Source: Ahniella affigens (GTDB lineage Bacteria; Pseudomonadota; Gammaproteobacteria; Xanthomonadales; Ahniellaceae). From it: a stretch of 64,000 bases of DNA. This document shows, one piece after another, positions 44,344 through 52,317 of the stretch. The stretch is taken from the NCBI RefSeq assembly GCF_003015185.1, contig NZ_CP027860.1:2232001-2296000 (forward strand), read 5' to 3'. The first letter of the stretch is position 1, and each line of letters begins with the position of its first letter. The notes under the pieces are model-generated. The model ran no database searches, was not told where the DNA came from, and saw nothing but the letters and a program-made list of their open reading frames with translations. The position numbers were made by a program, and so were the translations under genes.

Positions 44344-45632
44344 CCCAAGGCGGCTACCGCTGGTCGTTCGATGGACCGCTCCCGGTCCTCGAAGATCACA
44401 GCCGCGCCAAGCACGACGTGCTGCGTGCGTACCTGGTCAACTACTTACGGATCCTCGCGCTCTCGCCACGCAGTGAGGGCATCCGCGTTACAATCGTCGA
44501 CGGATTTGCAGGCGGTGGACTTTATCGCGCGTTGTCGGGCGAGGAGGTTGGCGGTTCACCGCTCGTGCTGCTGCAGGCCCTACAGGAGGCACGCGCGCTC
44601 GTGGCCCAGGATCGGGCCGAGCGCGGCGTGCGCACTCCTTATGTCATCGATGCGCAACTGCACTTTGTCGAAGCCAAACAGACGAATCATGCTTTCTTGA
44701 ACCGAGTGCTTGCCGAGCATGCGCTGGCGCACGCACCCCATACGACGGTGACGACGCATTACGGCACGTTTGAGGCGATGTTTCCCGCGATTCTCGCAGA
44801 TATCAGGCAACGGCAGCGGCGTGGTGGTCGGAGCGTGTTCGTACTCGATCAATATGGCTGGAGCCAGGTTGACTTGAGCTGCGTGCGCTCGATCTTCGAT
44901 GCGCTCCCGTCGGCCGAGGTGTTCCTCACCTGGATGGTCGACAACCTGATCAACTTCTTGTCTGAGCGCACTGCCGACAAGCTCGATCTGGCCCTGCGCA
45001 GGACCGGATTCGGTGCGCACATCACGACCGCGCAGCTGTTGGGCCTACGGGACGCCAACACCGATGAGGGAGCGCGAATCTGGCGGCGCTTGATCCAGAC
45101 GCTACTCGCCGACGAAATTCGGACTGCTTCTGGTGCGGCGTTTCGTACGCCGTTCTACATTGTGCCGCGCGACAGTCGACGCGGATACTGGCTGCTGCAT
45201 TTGGCACAGCATTTGCGCGCAAATGAAGAAATGAAGCGCATCCATTGGCAGAACAATAACCTCCACCATCCGGGCGGCGCTGGCCTCAATATGCTGGGCT
45301 ACGTGGGCAGCAATGGTCAACTCGCCTTCGACAACCGGTTCGACGCGCACGCCAGCGACCTGACCATCCAAACCTTGTGCGAGGACCTGCCGCGCTGGCT
45401 CAGCGCGCAGCGAGGTCCGGTGCGTTTTGGAGATCTCGTGGCATTGACCGCGAATGAGACGCCAGCGCAACGCGCTCAGTTGCAGCAAGCGGTGTTCGGT
45501 CTTGCAAAGCGACGCGAGCTGTTACTGCACACCGTAAGTGGGGCAACTCGACGAGGCGCCAATGGCTTGGCTGACGACGATGTCGTTGAAACCTCACAAC
45601 AACTGTGGCTGTTGCCACCACGCCAGACGTAA
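44340..45632 (+). CDS. tcmP: Three-Cys-motif partner protein (TcmP family)
   Basis: A 430-residue protein recognised as a three-Cys-motif partner by the start RWSFDGPLPVLEDHSRAKHDVLRAYL, the Rossmann-like VTIVDGFAGGGLYRALSGEEVGGSP and its ATGA coupling to a Gp37/Gp68 protein. Further marks are VFVLDQYGWSQVDL and the C-terminal FGLAKRRELLL. TcmP proteins always pair with the three-Cys protein; the DGFAGGG segment hints at a methyltransferase-like nucleotide fold. A joint nucleic-acid-modifying role is inference. Confidence 0.88.
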   Translation: MTQGGYRWSFDGPLPVLEDHSRAKHDVLRAYLVNYLRILALSPRSEGIRVTIVDGFAGGGLYRALSGEEVGGSPLVLLQALQEARALVAQDRAERGVRTPYVIDAQLHFVEAKQTNHAFLNRVLAEHALAHAPHTTVTTHYGTFEAMFPAILADIRQRQRRGGRSVFVLDQYGWSQVDLSCVRSIFDALPSAEVFLTWMVDNLINFLSERTADKLDLALRRTGFGAHITTAQLLGLRDANTDEGARIWRRLIQTLLADEIRTASGAAFRTPFYIVPRDSRRGYWLLHLAQHLRANEEMKRIHWQNNNLHHPGGAGLNMLGYVGSNGQLAFDNRFDAHASDLTIQTLCEDLPRWLSAQRGPVRFGDLVALTANETPAQRAQLQQAVFGLAKRRELLLHTVSGATRRGANGLADDDVVETSQQLWLLPPRQT

Positions 45633-45793
45633 TGACGGATGACTCAGAGCCCGGCTTCCAGGACGAGACAGTCTCGATACGCGTTCATCGTACACAGGTT
45701 GAGCACATGAGTCTCGACAGTCGCTGTCGGCCGATCGACGATGGACAGGCTCGCACGCTGGTTTCGCAGGCTTTGACTCCGCTACCTTCTTGA
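45632..45793 (+). CDS. Possible small coupled gene after tcmP
   Basis: A 53-residue frame (MTDDSEPGFQDETVSIRVHR) whose ATG overlaps the tcmP stop (TAATG) and whose stop overlaps a possible TTG start of the next gene. No relatives recognised. The coupling favours a real gene, but it may only be spacer. Confidence 0.35.
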   Translation: MTDDSEPGFQDETVSIRVHRTQVEHMSLDSRCRPIDDGQARTLVSQALTPLPS

Positions 45794-45798
45794 GTGCC

Positions 45799-46617
45799 AT
45801 GCGATTCAACGACAACATTGTTGGCCAAATTATCCGGGCCGATTCCCTCGGAGCCTCGCCTCAGGAAATGAAGGAGCTTTATATCCAGCGCAATGCTTTC
45901 GAGGTGGACGTGCATGCCCCAATCTACCGGATCGTGCGGCTCGAGCATCTATATGAAGACCTTCGCGACAAGTGCTTGACGCATACCAAGATCGACAAGC
46001 TGGGATGGGGAGATTCGACGGAAAACCCGCTCCTAGATCGTTCGTTTGTGGACGAGGTTACCGGCAAGGAACTTACGCTCAACGGCGTCGTGGGCAGCGT
46101 CTTCGGCTCTTGTTGGTCCCGATCAAAACTCGATCAACCAGATGAGTGGGCCATCTTTTCGCGTCGCCAGCCTTCAGTACGTCTGCAATCGACGCCTCAT
46201 AAGCTCCTTGCCGCTGCAATGAGTATCGAGAATCCGTTCTACAGTTTGCAGCACATGATCGGAAAAATGCGGTACCAGCCCGAGCAGGAAATCGAGGCGC
46301 ACTTCGGGGACCCTGACTGGCAAAAGCACTTGGATAGCCTTGGACAGGGCATCGCAGCTTCGTTTCTGATCTTAAGCGAAGATCTTTCCAACGAGGACGA
46401 GGTTCGCCTTCTGTACAATCATCTCGACGAGCCATGGGCGCGAGTCAATGCCCGGTTGACTGGCCAATTTGCCAAGATCCCGTTTGACTGGGGGAAAGCA
46501 ATACAAGAGGTAACGGTGGGGCCTTTCGTCGTTAATGAGAGCATGGCCACACTCAGCGCCAAACTGCGCGAGTTGGGCATTACTTGCCCGATCTCGATCG
46601 GTGCGGCAAAGAGCTAG
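45799..46617 (+). CDS. DUF2971-like protein
   Basis: A 272-residue protein from ATG 45799 (TTG 45790 is an alternative). The pattern YRIVRLEHLYEDLRDKCLTH, then GSCWSRSKLDQPDEWAIFS and VRLQSTPHKLLAA is typical of DUF2971-type proteins, whose members occur beside restriction and toxin genes. The N-terminal 30 residues are helical. No catalytic residues can be named. It follows the Gp68/TcmP pair on the same strand and is convergent with the SIR2 gene. Confidence 0.6.
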   Translation: MRFNDNIVGQIIRADSLGASPQEMKELYIQRNAFEVDVHAPIYRIVRLEHLYEDLRDKCLTHTKIDKLGWGDSTENPLLDRSFVDEVTGKELTLNGVVGSVFGSCWSRSKLDQPDEWAIFSRRQPSVRLQSTPHKLLAAAMSIENPFYSLQHMIGKMRYQPEQEIEAHFGDPDWQKHLDSLGQGIAASFLILSEDLSNEDEVRLLYNHLDEPWARVNARLTGQFAKIPFDWGKAIQEVTVGPFVVNESMATLSAKLRELGITCPISIGAAKS

Positions 46618-46628
46618 GCCTGACGACC

Positions 46629-46677
46629 GAGAGCGACAGGGTATGCGTGCCGGCGCCTGAGAGTGACGGCGTATGCG
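46629..46677. repeat. Imperfect 19-bp direct repeat
   Basis: GAGAGCGACAGGGTATGCG at 46629-46647 recurs at 46659-46677 with three mismatches, a period of 30 bp. It lies in the gap between two convergent genes. Confidence 0.5.
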
Positions 46678-46797
46678 GACTTTTCGGCCCGATACGCCAG
46701 ACGACAGAGTTAGCGGATTCCCGACACATTCCATGGGCCGTACGGTAATATCGCAAGTGACATAATATACATTCTGCGCATTGCTATTGCTGACAAG

Positions 46798-48870
46798 TCA
46801 GTCTGGGAGGCCACCCCGAAACGCAACAAACTCCGGTTCCTCCCGCACGAGATCAAAATCCGAATCCCGGTCCAGCTTTTCCTTGCTAACGGAACCGTTC
46901 TCCTGAATCACTCGCTGAAGCCATTCGACAGTCTGCGCGACGATACCTTGCCTGGCAAATCCGCATGCGATGTTGAACATCGACTTCGCCCGTTGCACAA
47001 CCGGAGCGTCCGGCATAATGAGGACCAAATTGTAGTCGGAAAAGGCTCCGACTCGGTCAGGCGGATCCATCCGATCCTTAGTAACGCCGCGGTTGAAAAG
47101 CGCACGCGCACGATGCGTCGCAGGCGCATCAGGCATGCTAAGCACCAGATCGTAGTCCGCGATCGCACCAATTCGGTCGGGGGGATCCAAACGACACTTA
47201 GCAAAGCCGCGGTTCACCAAGGCATGCGCGCGCTCCTCAGCTGGCGCATCGGGAATACTCAATACGGTATTGAAATCAGCGATTGCACCGACTTGGTCCG
47301 ATGGTTCCATGTTGCTCTTCGCGGCCCCACGGTATACCAGGGCACGCGCGCGCTGCTTCACCGGTGCATCTGACATGCTGAGAACCAAATCGTAGTCCGA
47401 GATTGCGCTTTTCCGGTCGGGCGGTTCAAGCCGCCCCCTTACAAAGCCGCGATAAACCAAAGCTTGAGACCTATGCATTGGAGATGAGCTCGATGCATCG
47501 ACAATCTCGGTCAGCCGCGCGATCGCCGAAACAAAGTCCCGCTTCAAGACATCTTGATCAGTCTTTACGAACAGTGATGCCCAATCGAGCGTCGGTGAAC
47601 TTGATGTTTTGTCATTTGCTGCCGACTGACTTGGCACTTCTAGTTCTCTCAAACGTTGTATCTGGTTGTCGGCCATCCCCTTAACGCCAGCAAACATGGA
47701 TTCACTTTCGGCGGGCCACTGAATACTTTCCAACTCCTTGATCATTAATCCTGTCGGGTTAGCGACGATGGCTGGTGCCTGGCCGACGAGGCGCTCGTGG
47801 AGGCGCTGCATCAGCGCGTCTGCACCGCCGCTGCCAAGCTCCACATAGAACCGACCATTACGATTCTTGGAAAGGAGTTCCCTCACTTCCCTTCTCAATC
47901 CAGCTGCGGCCTGCGCTGCGGGCTCCCGCCCGCACCAATACAGATTGCCACGGAAATCCTGGCACTGTTGCATGGCGTTGAAAGTCGTATCGTTCCAGCC
48001 GCTGTAACCCACGACAATTACACCTTGCCGCCCCAAGTAGCTGGACAGAGCACCTGCATTGACATTCGCCAGGCCAGCGATCTCTCCCGAATTGTTTGCG
48101 AGATGGTGCCGGTGTACGCTGCCATGGGTGTAAATGAGATGAACGGCCTGATCTTCGTCCTCCGGCGGTGCAATGCCGCCATGCGGTTGGTCCGTCATGA
48201 AGTACAGGACATTGTGCAATTGCAAGGCACGTTGTAGCAACGGATCGAAGTTTGTCGTAAGGATCGTCCGGCAGAATGGGCGGCGCTTGAGGTCTCGCCA
48301 TTCAGAAGTAGATTGACTATGCAGCAACGACCCGAGATAGAGATGGGCGAGATTGATCCGGTTTTCTACGCGCTTACATAGTGCTCTAAAGTAGTCGCGA
48401 CGCAGGTCGGCCGTGTTGAGTCCTCCCCCGCTCTGTCCAGACATGATCGCTTGGTACGCACGAGTGGTATTGTCGCCGTCAGAGTCGTCGGGCAACCCGG
48501 ACTTCGCATCGATCAGGCAACGAAGCTCCGAGGGGACCGAAGAACTGACCGATTTCCAGAGATCCCGACTGAACTGATCAAATTGATTCCTGTACGATTC
48601 TGGACAATAGTCAGTAAAGGCCAGCCCTTTCTCGTCCGAAAATTGCCACCACGCGATGTCATCGCGCACCATCTTCCATGCGGTCGGGAACAAGGGAACG
48701 CTGAATCCAGATCCCAAGACCAACGTGAATGCAGGATTCATCAAGTACCGCTGGTTCTGGATACGCCTCACGACGAGTTCAATAAACTCATCAAGACTCA
48801 ACACGCTAAACGGGATGTCTGCCACGATGCCCCTCAAGTTGATGCTCGGCCAACCGGCATGCTGACGCAC
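46798..48870 (-). CDS. SIR2-domain protein with TPR-like repeats
   Basis: A 690-residue protein (GTG 48825, with GAGGGG upstream, is an alternative start to ATG 48870). Residues 45-300 are a SIR2-like NAD-binding domain: TLVLGSGFSVPLFPTAW, ILTTNFDPLLQRAL, the catalytic-region THGSVHRHH and VIVVGYSGWNDTTF. A linker of ~170 residues follows. Residues 470-629 are four perfect-length 40-residue repeats of a TPR/Sel1-like type (ALVYRGFVRGRLEPPDRKSA in the first). SIR2 effectors in anti-phage systems deplete NAD on infection; the TPR array would be the sensor. Standalone here; defence function is inference. Confidence 0.82.
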   Translation of the reverse strand: MRQHAGWPSINLRGIVADIPFSVLSLDEFIELVVRRIQNQRYLMNPAFTLVLGSGFSVPLFPTAWKMVRDDIAWWQFSDEKGLAFTDYCPESYRNQFDQFSRDLWKSVSSSVPSELRCLIDAKSGLPDDSDGDNTTRAYQAIMSGQSGGGLNTADLRRDYFRALCKRVENRINLAHLYLGSLLHSQSTSEWRDLKRRPFCRTILTTNFDPLLQRALQLHNVLYFMTDQPHGGIAPPEDEDQAVHLIYTHGSVHRHHLANNSGEIAGLANVNAGALSSYLGRQGVIVVGYSGWNDTTFNAMQQCQDFRGNLYWCGREPAAQAAAGLRREVRELLSKNRNGRFYVELGSGGADALMQRLHERLVGQAPAIVANPTGLMIKELESIQWPAESESMFAGVKGMADNQIQRLRELEVPSQSAANDKTSSSPTLDWASLFVKTDQDVLKRDFVSAIARLTEIVDASSSSPMHRSQALVYRGFVRGRLEPPDRKSAISDYDLVLSMSDAPVKQRARALVYRGAAKSNMEPSDQVGAIADFNTVLSIPDAPAEERAHALVNRGFAKCRLDPPDRIGAIADYDLVLSMPDAPATHRARALFNRGVTKDRMDPPDRVGAFSDYNLVLIMPDAPVVQRAKSMFNIACGFARQGIVAQTVEWLQRVIQENGSVSKEKLDRDSDFDLVREEPEFVAFRGGLPD
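46984..47463 (-). repeat. Four 120-bp coding repeats in the SIR2 gene
   Basis: Codons 470-629 consist of four consecutive 40-codon units. Each starts AL(V/F)(Y/N)RG and contains (P/S)DR-GA-(S/A)D(Y/F)--VL-(M/I)-DAP. Protein conservation is high and DNA similarity is evident. Confidence 0.85.
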
Positions 48871-49011
48871 TTATCTGCAGTCAGCATCAGTCAAGCATCG
48901 CTTGAAATGCCCATTGGATCAAGTCTCGAACGTTGCTGCCCGATGTTTGGGAACCATCTGTCGGCAGTCCTACTCTAGCGTTATCGGTTGTTGCTACCGG
49001 TTCCCAGTAAC

Positions 49012-50457
49012 TCAAGTATCCGTCGACACATCATCCCAGTCTTGGTCCATGTACCCAATCAGCCAATTCAATGCGTAGTGGCGCTCAAGCGTCACGCTTG
49101 CATTGAGGCCGGTCGGCGGTTCCCTGTGGTTCACGCGCGCATCCACTACTGCCCAATGGTATCGGTAGATCAGGTCGGCTTCTTCGACAATGCGCTCGAT
49201 GGGCTGAACATTGGCCTTGTTGATGAACGCTTTGGGTGAGCGGTCGCGGATCAGGTTGGTGGCATACTGGACATCGCAGATCTTGTCTGGTTTGCCCAAG
49301 GATTCGACGTAGCCCAAAGCCCACAGCAAGGTCCAGGCCGCTTCGTAGCGCCAGGAAAACTGCACACGATCGTTTTGGCTCGGATTTGGATCGTTGATAA
49401 ATGCTGTTTCCTTCGGTGTGAAGTGTGGTGACAGGTCGAGGTCCGTCACGAGTTCATCGACCGTTTCCTGATCCAGGCCTGCGCCCTTCTCCGCCACCAC
49501 CAGCAACGCCAGCGCGCGCCAGGCAATCTCGGTCTTGCTTCGAATCGTGATCCGCCGGACGTCTTCAATCGCTGGCAAGTTAGCATTCACTGGAATGCCC
49601 TCCTCCCGCAGTCGCTGATCCGATCTCGCCTTTCTCGCCAGCGCTTCCGGCGTGGCTCGATCAGCTGCCTCTTCGATTGCCTCGCGGCGTTCGATCATGG
49701 CCTTTGCCGGCACGGATGGCCATTGGGCTTCCGGGTCACTGGGTTCGGCACCGAATAGCATTCGTCCAGAGGCATCTCTGAGTCCGGACGGCGAGAACAA
49801 CACGCCATTGGTCAATCGGGCCAGGCTTTGAATCAGCCCCATCCTCGGGTCGTCCGCGCCCAATGTGGAACTCTCGGTAAATCCAAGCGCAAACCGGAAA
49901 TGAGGAATCAATGCTAACGCGCGTTCCTTTCCTGGCGCATCCGGGAACATCGAAAAGAAGCCTTGCATACCGCGAAGCTGCTTATCGAAATTGGCGGGCG
50001 CATACCAATCCGGATCGTGGGTCACGGTCAACGTCTGCTCGGGTTGCGAGCCGCGGATCGTGATCGTTGCGCGACGCCAGCGACTGGCGTCAGCATCCAG
50101 AGTGACTTCATGCGGCAAGGCCTTGAGCCAGGCGGCGATCGCAATGGGATCAGCTTGCTGGGAGAACAGCGTGATGGGTTCTGAGGTCATACCGGCTGGA
50201 TCAGTCATGGTTGCGGAACCTGCATCTGCGTCGCTGGCATCATGTGCTACTTCATCCTGTCGGAGCGGCTCGGTCACTGCTTGCTTGGAGTCGTCAGCTC
50301 GGACTTCTGAAGGGGTATCCCTACCGCTTGATATGCCGCTGAACACGAGTATCAGGGTGGCGAGAATGCCAGCAATTGAGCGCGTCACACGATTCTGTTG
50401 CATTGTTGCCCCGAGGCGACCAGAGATGTTGGAATCAGCATCAGCATGGATATTCAT
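49012..50457 (-). CDS. DUF4272-domain exported protein
   Basis: A 481-residue protein whose ATG overlaps the stop of a HEAT-protein remnant (ATGA). A signal-like segment is at residues 24-45 (VTRSIAGILATLILVFSGIS), so ATG 50403 is an alternative start. The last ~200 residues are the DUF4272 domain: RSDQRLREEGIPVNANLP, IAWRALALLVVAEKGAG, FTPKETAFI, WRYEAAWTLLWALGYVESL, EEADLIYRYHWAVVDAR and the end WDDVSTDT. The function of DUF4272 is unknown. Its original upstream partner was a HEAT-repeat protein. Confidence 0.82.
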   Translation of the reverse strand: MNIHADADSNISGRLGATMQQNRVTRSIAGILATLILVFSGISSGRDTPSEVRADDSKQAVTEPLRQDEVAHDASDADAGSATMTDPAGMTSEPITLFSQQADPIAIAAWLKALPHEVTLDADASRWRRATITIRGSQPEQTLTVTHDPDWYAPANFDKQLRGMQGFFSMFPDAPGKERALALIPHFRFALGFTESSTLGADDPRMGLIQSLARLTNGVLFSPSGLRDASGRMLFGAEPSDPEAQWPSVPAKAMIERREAIEEAADRATPEALARKARSDQRLREEGIPVNANLPAIEDVRRITIRSKTEIAWRALALLVVAEKGAGLDQETVDELVTDLDLSPHFTPKETAFINDPNPSQNDRVQFSWRYEAAWTLLWALGYVESLGKPDKICDVQYATNLIRDRSPKAFINKANVQPIERIVEEADLIYRYHWAVVDARVNHREPPTGLNASVTLERHYALNWLIGYMDQDWDDVSTDT

Positions 50458-50690
50458 GGTTCTACACTCGTAACCGCTGGCTCACCGCCATTGTCGCACG
50501 GCGCCATCTGAAACGTCCCGTCCGGGCGAAGAATCCTTGTTCCACCGGGATCGACGGCAGTGAACACCGAGCCATCGGTTGTGGCTCTTGAACGATCTGG
50601 CGCACTGGGAAGGTTCCGCCAGAGGGTGGCGGACCATTGGTCGTCTGGGCCTCGGGTCGAGCGGTAGACGTGTCTGACGCGGGTGGTCAT
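50454..50690 (-). pseudogene. C-terminal remnant of a HEAT-protein gene
   Basis: A 78-codon frame whose product (QWSATLWRNLPSAPDRSRAT, RILRPDGTFQMAPCDNGGEP) aligns with the C-terminus of the HEAT-repeat protein at 52314-54176 (QWSAKGWRRLPGAPERAQLT, LILSPSGAFRLAPCDNAAEP). It retains the ATGA overlap with the DUF4272 gene. It is a leftover of a partial duplication. Confidence 0.75.
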
Positions 50691-50810
50691 ATGCGTGAGT
50701 CCGCATCCTTGGACTGGAGCTTCGAATCGTCGCTTAGTTGGTCCGCCGAATCAGGCGGCACCTCAGCGGTCATTTCGAAACCAATCGTTATCTCCTGCTT
50801 CTACGCCGGT

Positions 50811-52142
50811 TCACCGACACTCACGCCCCGCCGGCAAGGTCTGCACGGCGACAAACCGGTACAGGAACTCGCTAAAGGTTTCGCCCCAGATGGCGTTGTG
50901 ATTGGCGATGATGGCGGCATCGACGCTGACGTTGTAGATGGGGTTTTGGGGTTGACTGCCTTGTTGCATGTGCGGGCGTCGGCTGAGTTCGAGTTCGCCC
51001 AGGCGCCAGACATGCGTCGCGCCGAATTGAAAGTTCTGCCAATCGCAACCAATATCCTGGAAAGCTCGCATCTGGACCGTCTGGTCATCGCCCATGGCTG
51101 GGTCTTGTTTGAGGTCCAGATCGTGAGTGACAAAGGGCATGTAGTGACCCAGCGCAGTTCGGTTCTGTCGGGCCTGTTTCTTCGAAACATGCTGTTGCAG
51201 CGAGGTACTCAGGCCGCGTCCCAGCGGGAAGGCAATCTTCGTGGCGGTATCGCCGCGCGAGGTGAACACAGCCAGGATGGGGCGCTGATTGCGTGCGTGT
51301 TCGAGCGTGCGGGCGCGGCGTTCCAGAGTCGCGAAGCGCGCGGCTTCGAACGCCGGGTTCACCAGGGCAATCAGGTTGGCAGAACTGCGCGGGATCAGTC
51401 CGTTGGCGGGAAACGCGGTATCGCGCACCAGTTGTTGCTGCACCGCGCTGTAAATCAACGCGCCGCCAAAACTGTGTCCAGTGATGATCAGTTGGTTGTC
51501 ATTGCCCTGCCCCGTCCGCTTGATGGCTTTGATCTTGGCGAGTTGGGCCAGTACTTCTACAGCGCCGTCGGTGCCAACGCGATGAGCGCGGGATTTGCGG
51601 GAGTAGAACGAGATTTCCTTGAACGGCTCAGTGGTTGCCGACAACCCGCGCCAACCCAGGTAGACGCCGATGACCTGGCGACCCGCGCAGGAGCGATGCG
51701 CGCAGACCATCTCGTCGTAATAGGCGATGCGGCTGAGAACATTGGCGAAGTCGATGACATTCGGATCGTCTGCCGACGCATTGTGCTTCCAGCCGTGAGC
51801 GAACACGACCATCAGTACGGACTGCTGCTGAGCCAGTGCATCGATGCGATTGATCACGGCGTCTTTCAACGACGGATCGTGCAAGGCGCCCTGGTCGTCG
51901 AACTCAACAAAGCCCAGATAGACCGGCTGCTCCGGTTGGCGCTTTTCCTCTGTTGCCTCGGCTTCGGCACGGACGCGATACCAAACCTCGTCGGCGCAAC
52001 CGGATGGCAGCGCGGCGACGCACAGCGGCTCATCGGGTGCTGGCGCACGGGTGTGATAGGCGCGGTTGGGCGTGCAGGCAACTAAAGCCACACTGAGCAG
52101 CAGCATGAACAGCCAAAACCGCGAGCGCAGAGACGTGTTCAA
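50811..52142 (-). CDS. Alpha/beta-hydrolase-like lipoprotein
   Basis: About 443 residues from TTG 52142 (GAGGA upstream), which gives a lipoprotein signal WLFMLLLSVALVACTP with Cys as the lipid site; ATG 52232 in the same frame is the alternative. The body has an early strand/oxyanion segment MVVFAHGWKHNA, the nucleophile elbow ITGHSFGGALIYSA with catalytic Ser, and AVFTSRGDTATKIAFP where the acid is expected. This is a cell-envelope esterase/lipase-like hydrolase with unknown substrate. It lies between the two copies of the HEAT/DUF4272 junction and is unrelated to them. Confidence 0.75.
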   Translation of the reverse strand: MNTSLRSRFWLFMLLLSVALVACTPNRAYHTRAPAPDEPLCVAALPSGCADEVWYRVRAEAEATEEKRQPEQPVYLGFVEFDDQGALHDPSLKDAVINRIDALAQQQSVLMVVFAHGWKHNASADDPNVIDFANVLSRIAYYDEMVCAHRSCAGRQVIGVYLGWRGLSATTEPFKEISFYSRKSRAHRVGTDGAVEVLAQLAKIKAIKRTGQGNDNQLIITGHSFGGALIYSAVQQQLVRDTAFPANGLIPRSSANLIALVNPAFEAARFATLERRARTLEHARNQRPILAVFTSRGDTATKIAFPLGRGLSTSLQQHVSKKQARQNRTALGHYMPFVTHDLDLKQDPAMGDDQTVQMRAFQDIGCDWQNFQFGATHVWRLGELELSRRPHMQQGSQPQNPIYNVSVDAAIIANHNAIWGETFSEFLYRFVAVQTLPAGRECR

Positions 52143-52245
52143 GCCTGCATCCTCAACGCGCTGTCGTTCGCAAAGCAGCGGCTCATCATGACTCACCCCA
52201 AGGCGGTTTCTGCCAACCGAACTTACTCTCATGGATTCAGGTGCG

Positions 52246-52317
52246 TCAACCTAGTCGCAGTGTAGTTGGCCCGAGAGGAACAGAGACGTCGGAATCGCCA
52301 TCTACGTGGACATTCAT
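52246..52317 (-). pseudogene. 24-codon remnant of a DUF4272 gene start
   Basis: ATG 52317, overlapping the HEAT gene stop by ATGA, opens a short frame MNVHVDGDSDVSVPLGPTTL and stops at 52246. It aligns with the first residues of the DUF4272 protein (MNIHADADSNISGRLGATMQ). It is the truncated partner of the full HEAT gene. Confidence 0.7.

Noticed and set aside
46984..47463. Regular 120-bp repeats as a CRISPR array
   Set aside because: The repeats are coding, contiguous and without spacers; they form TPR-like units of the SIR2 protein.
50637..52085. 482-codon open frame on the plus strand
   Set aside because: It is the mirror of the lipoprotein hydrolase gene, which has a lipobox and GHSFGG motif on the minus strand.
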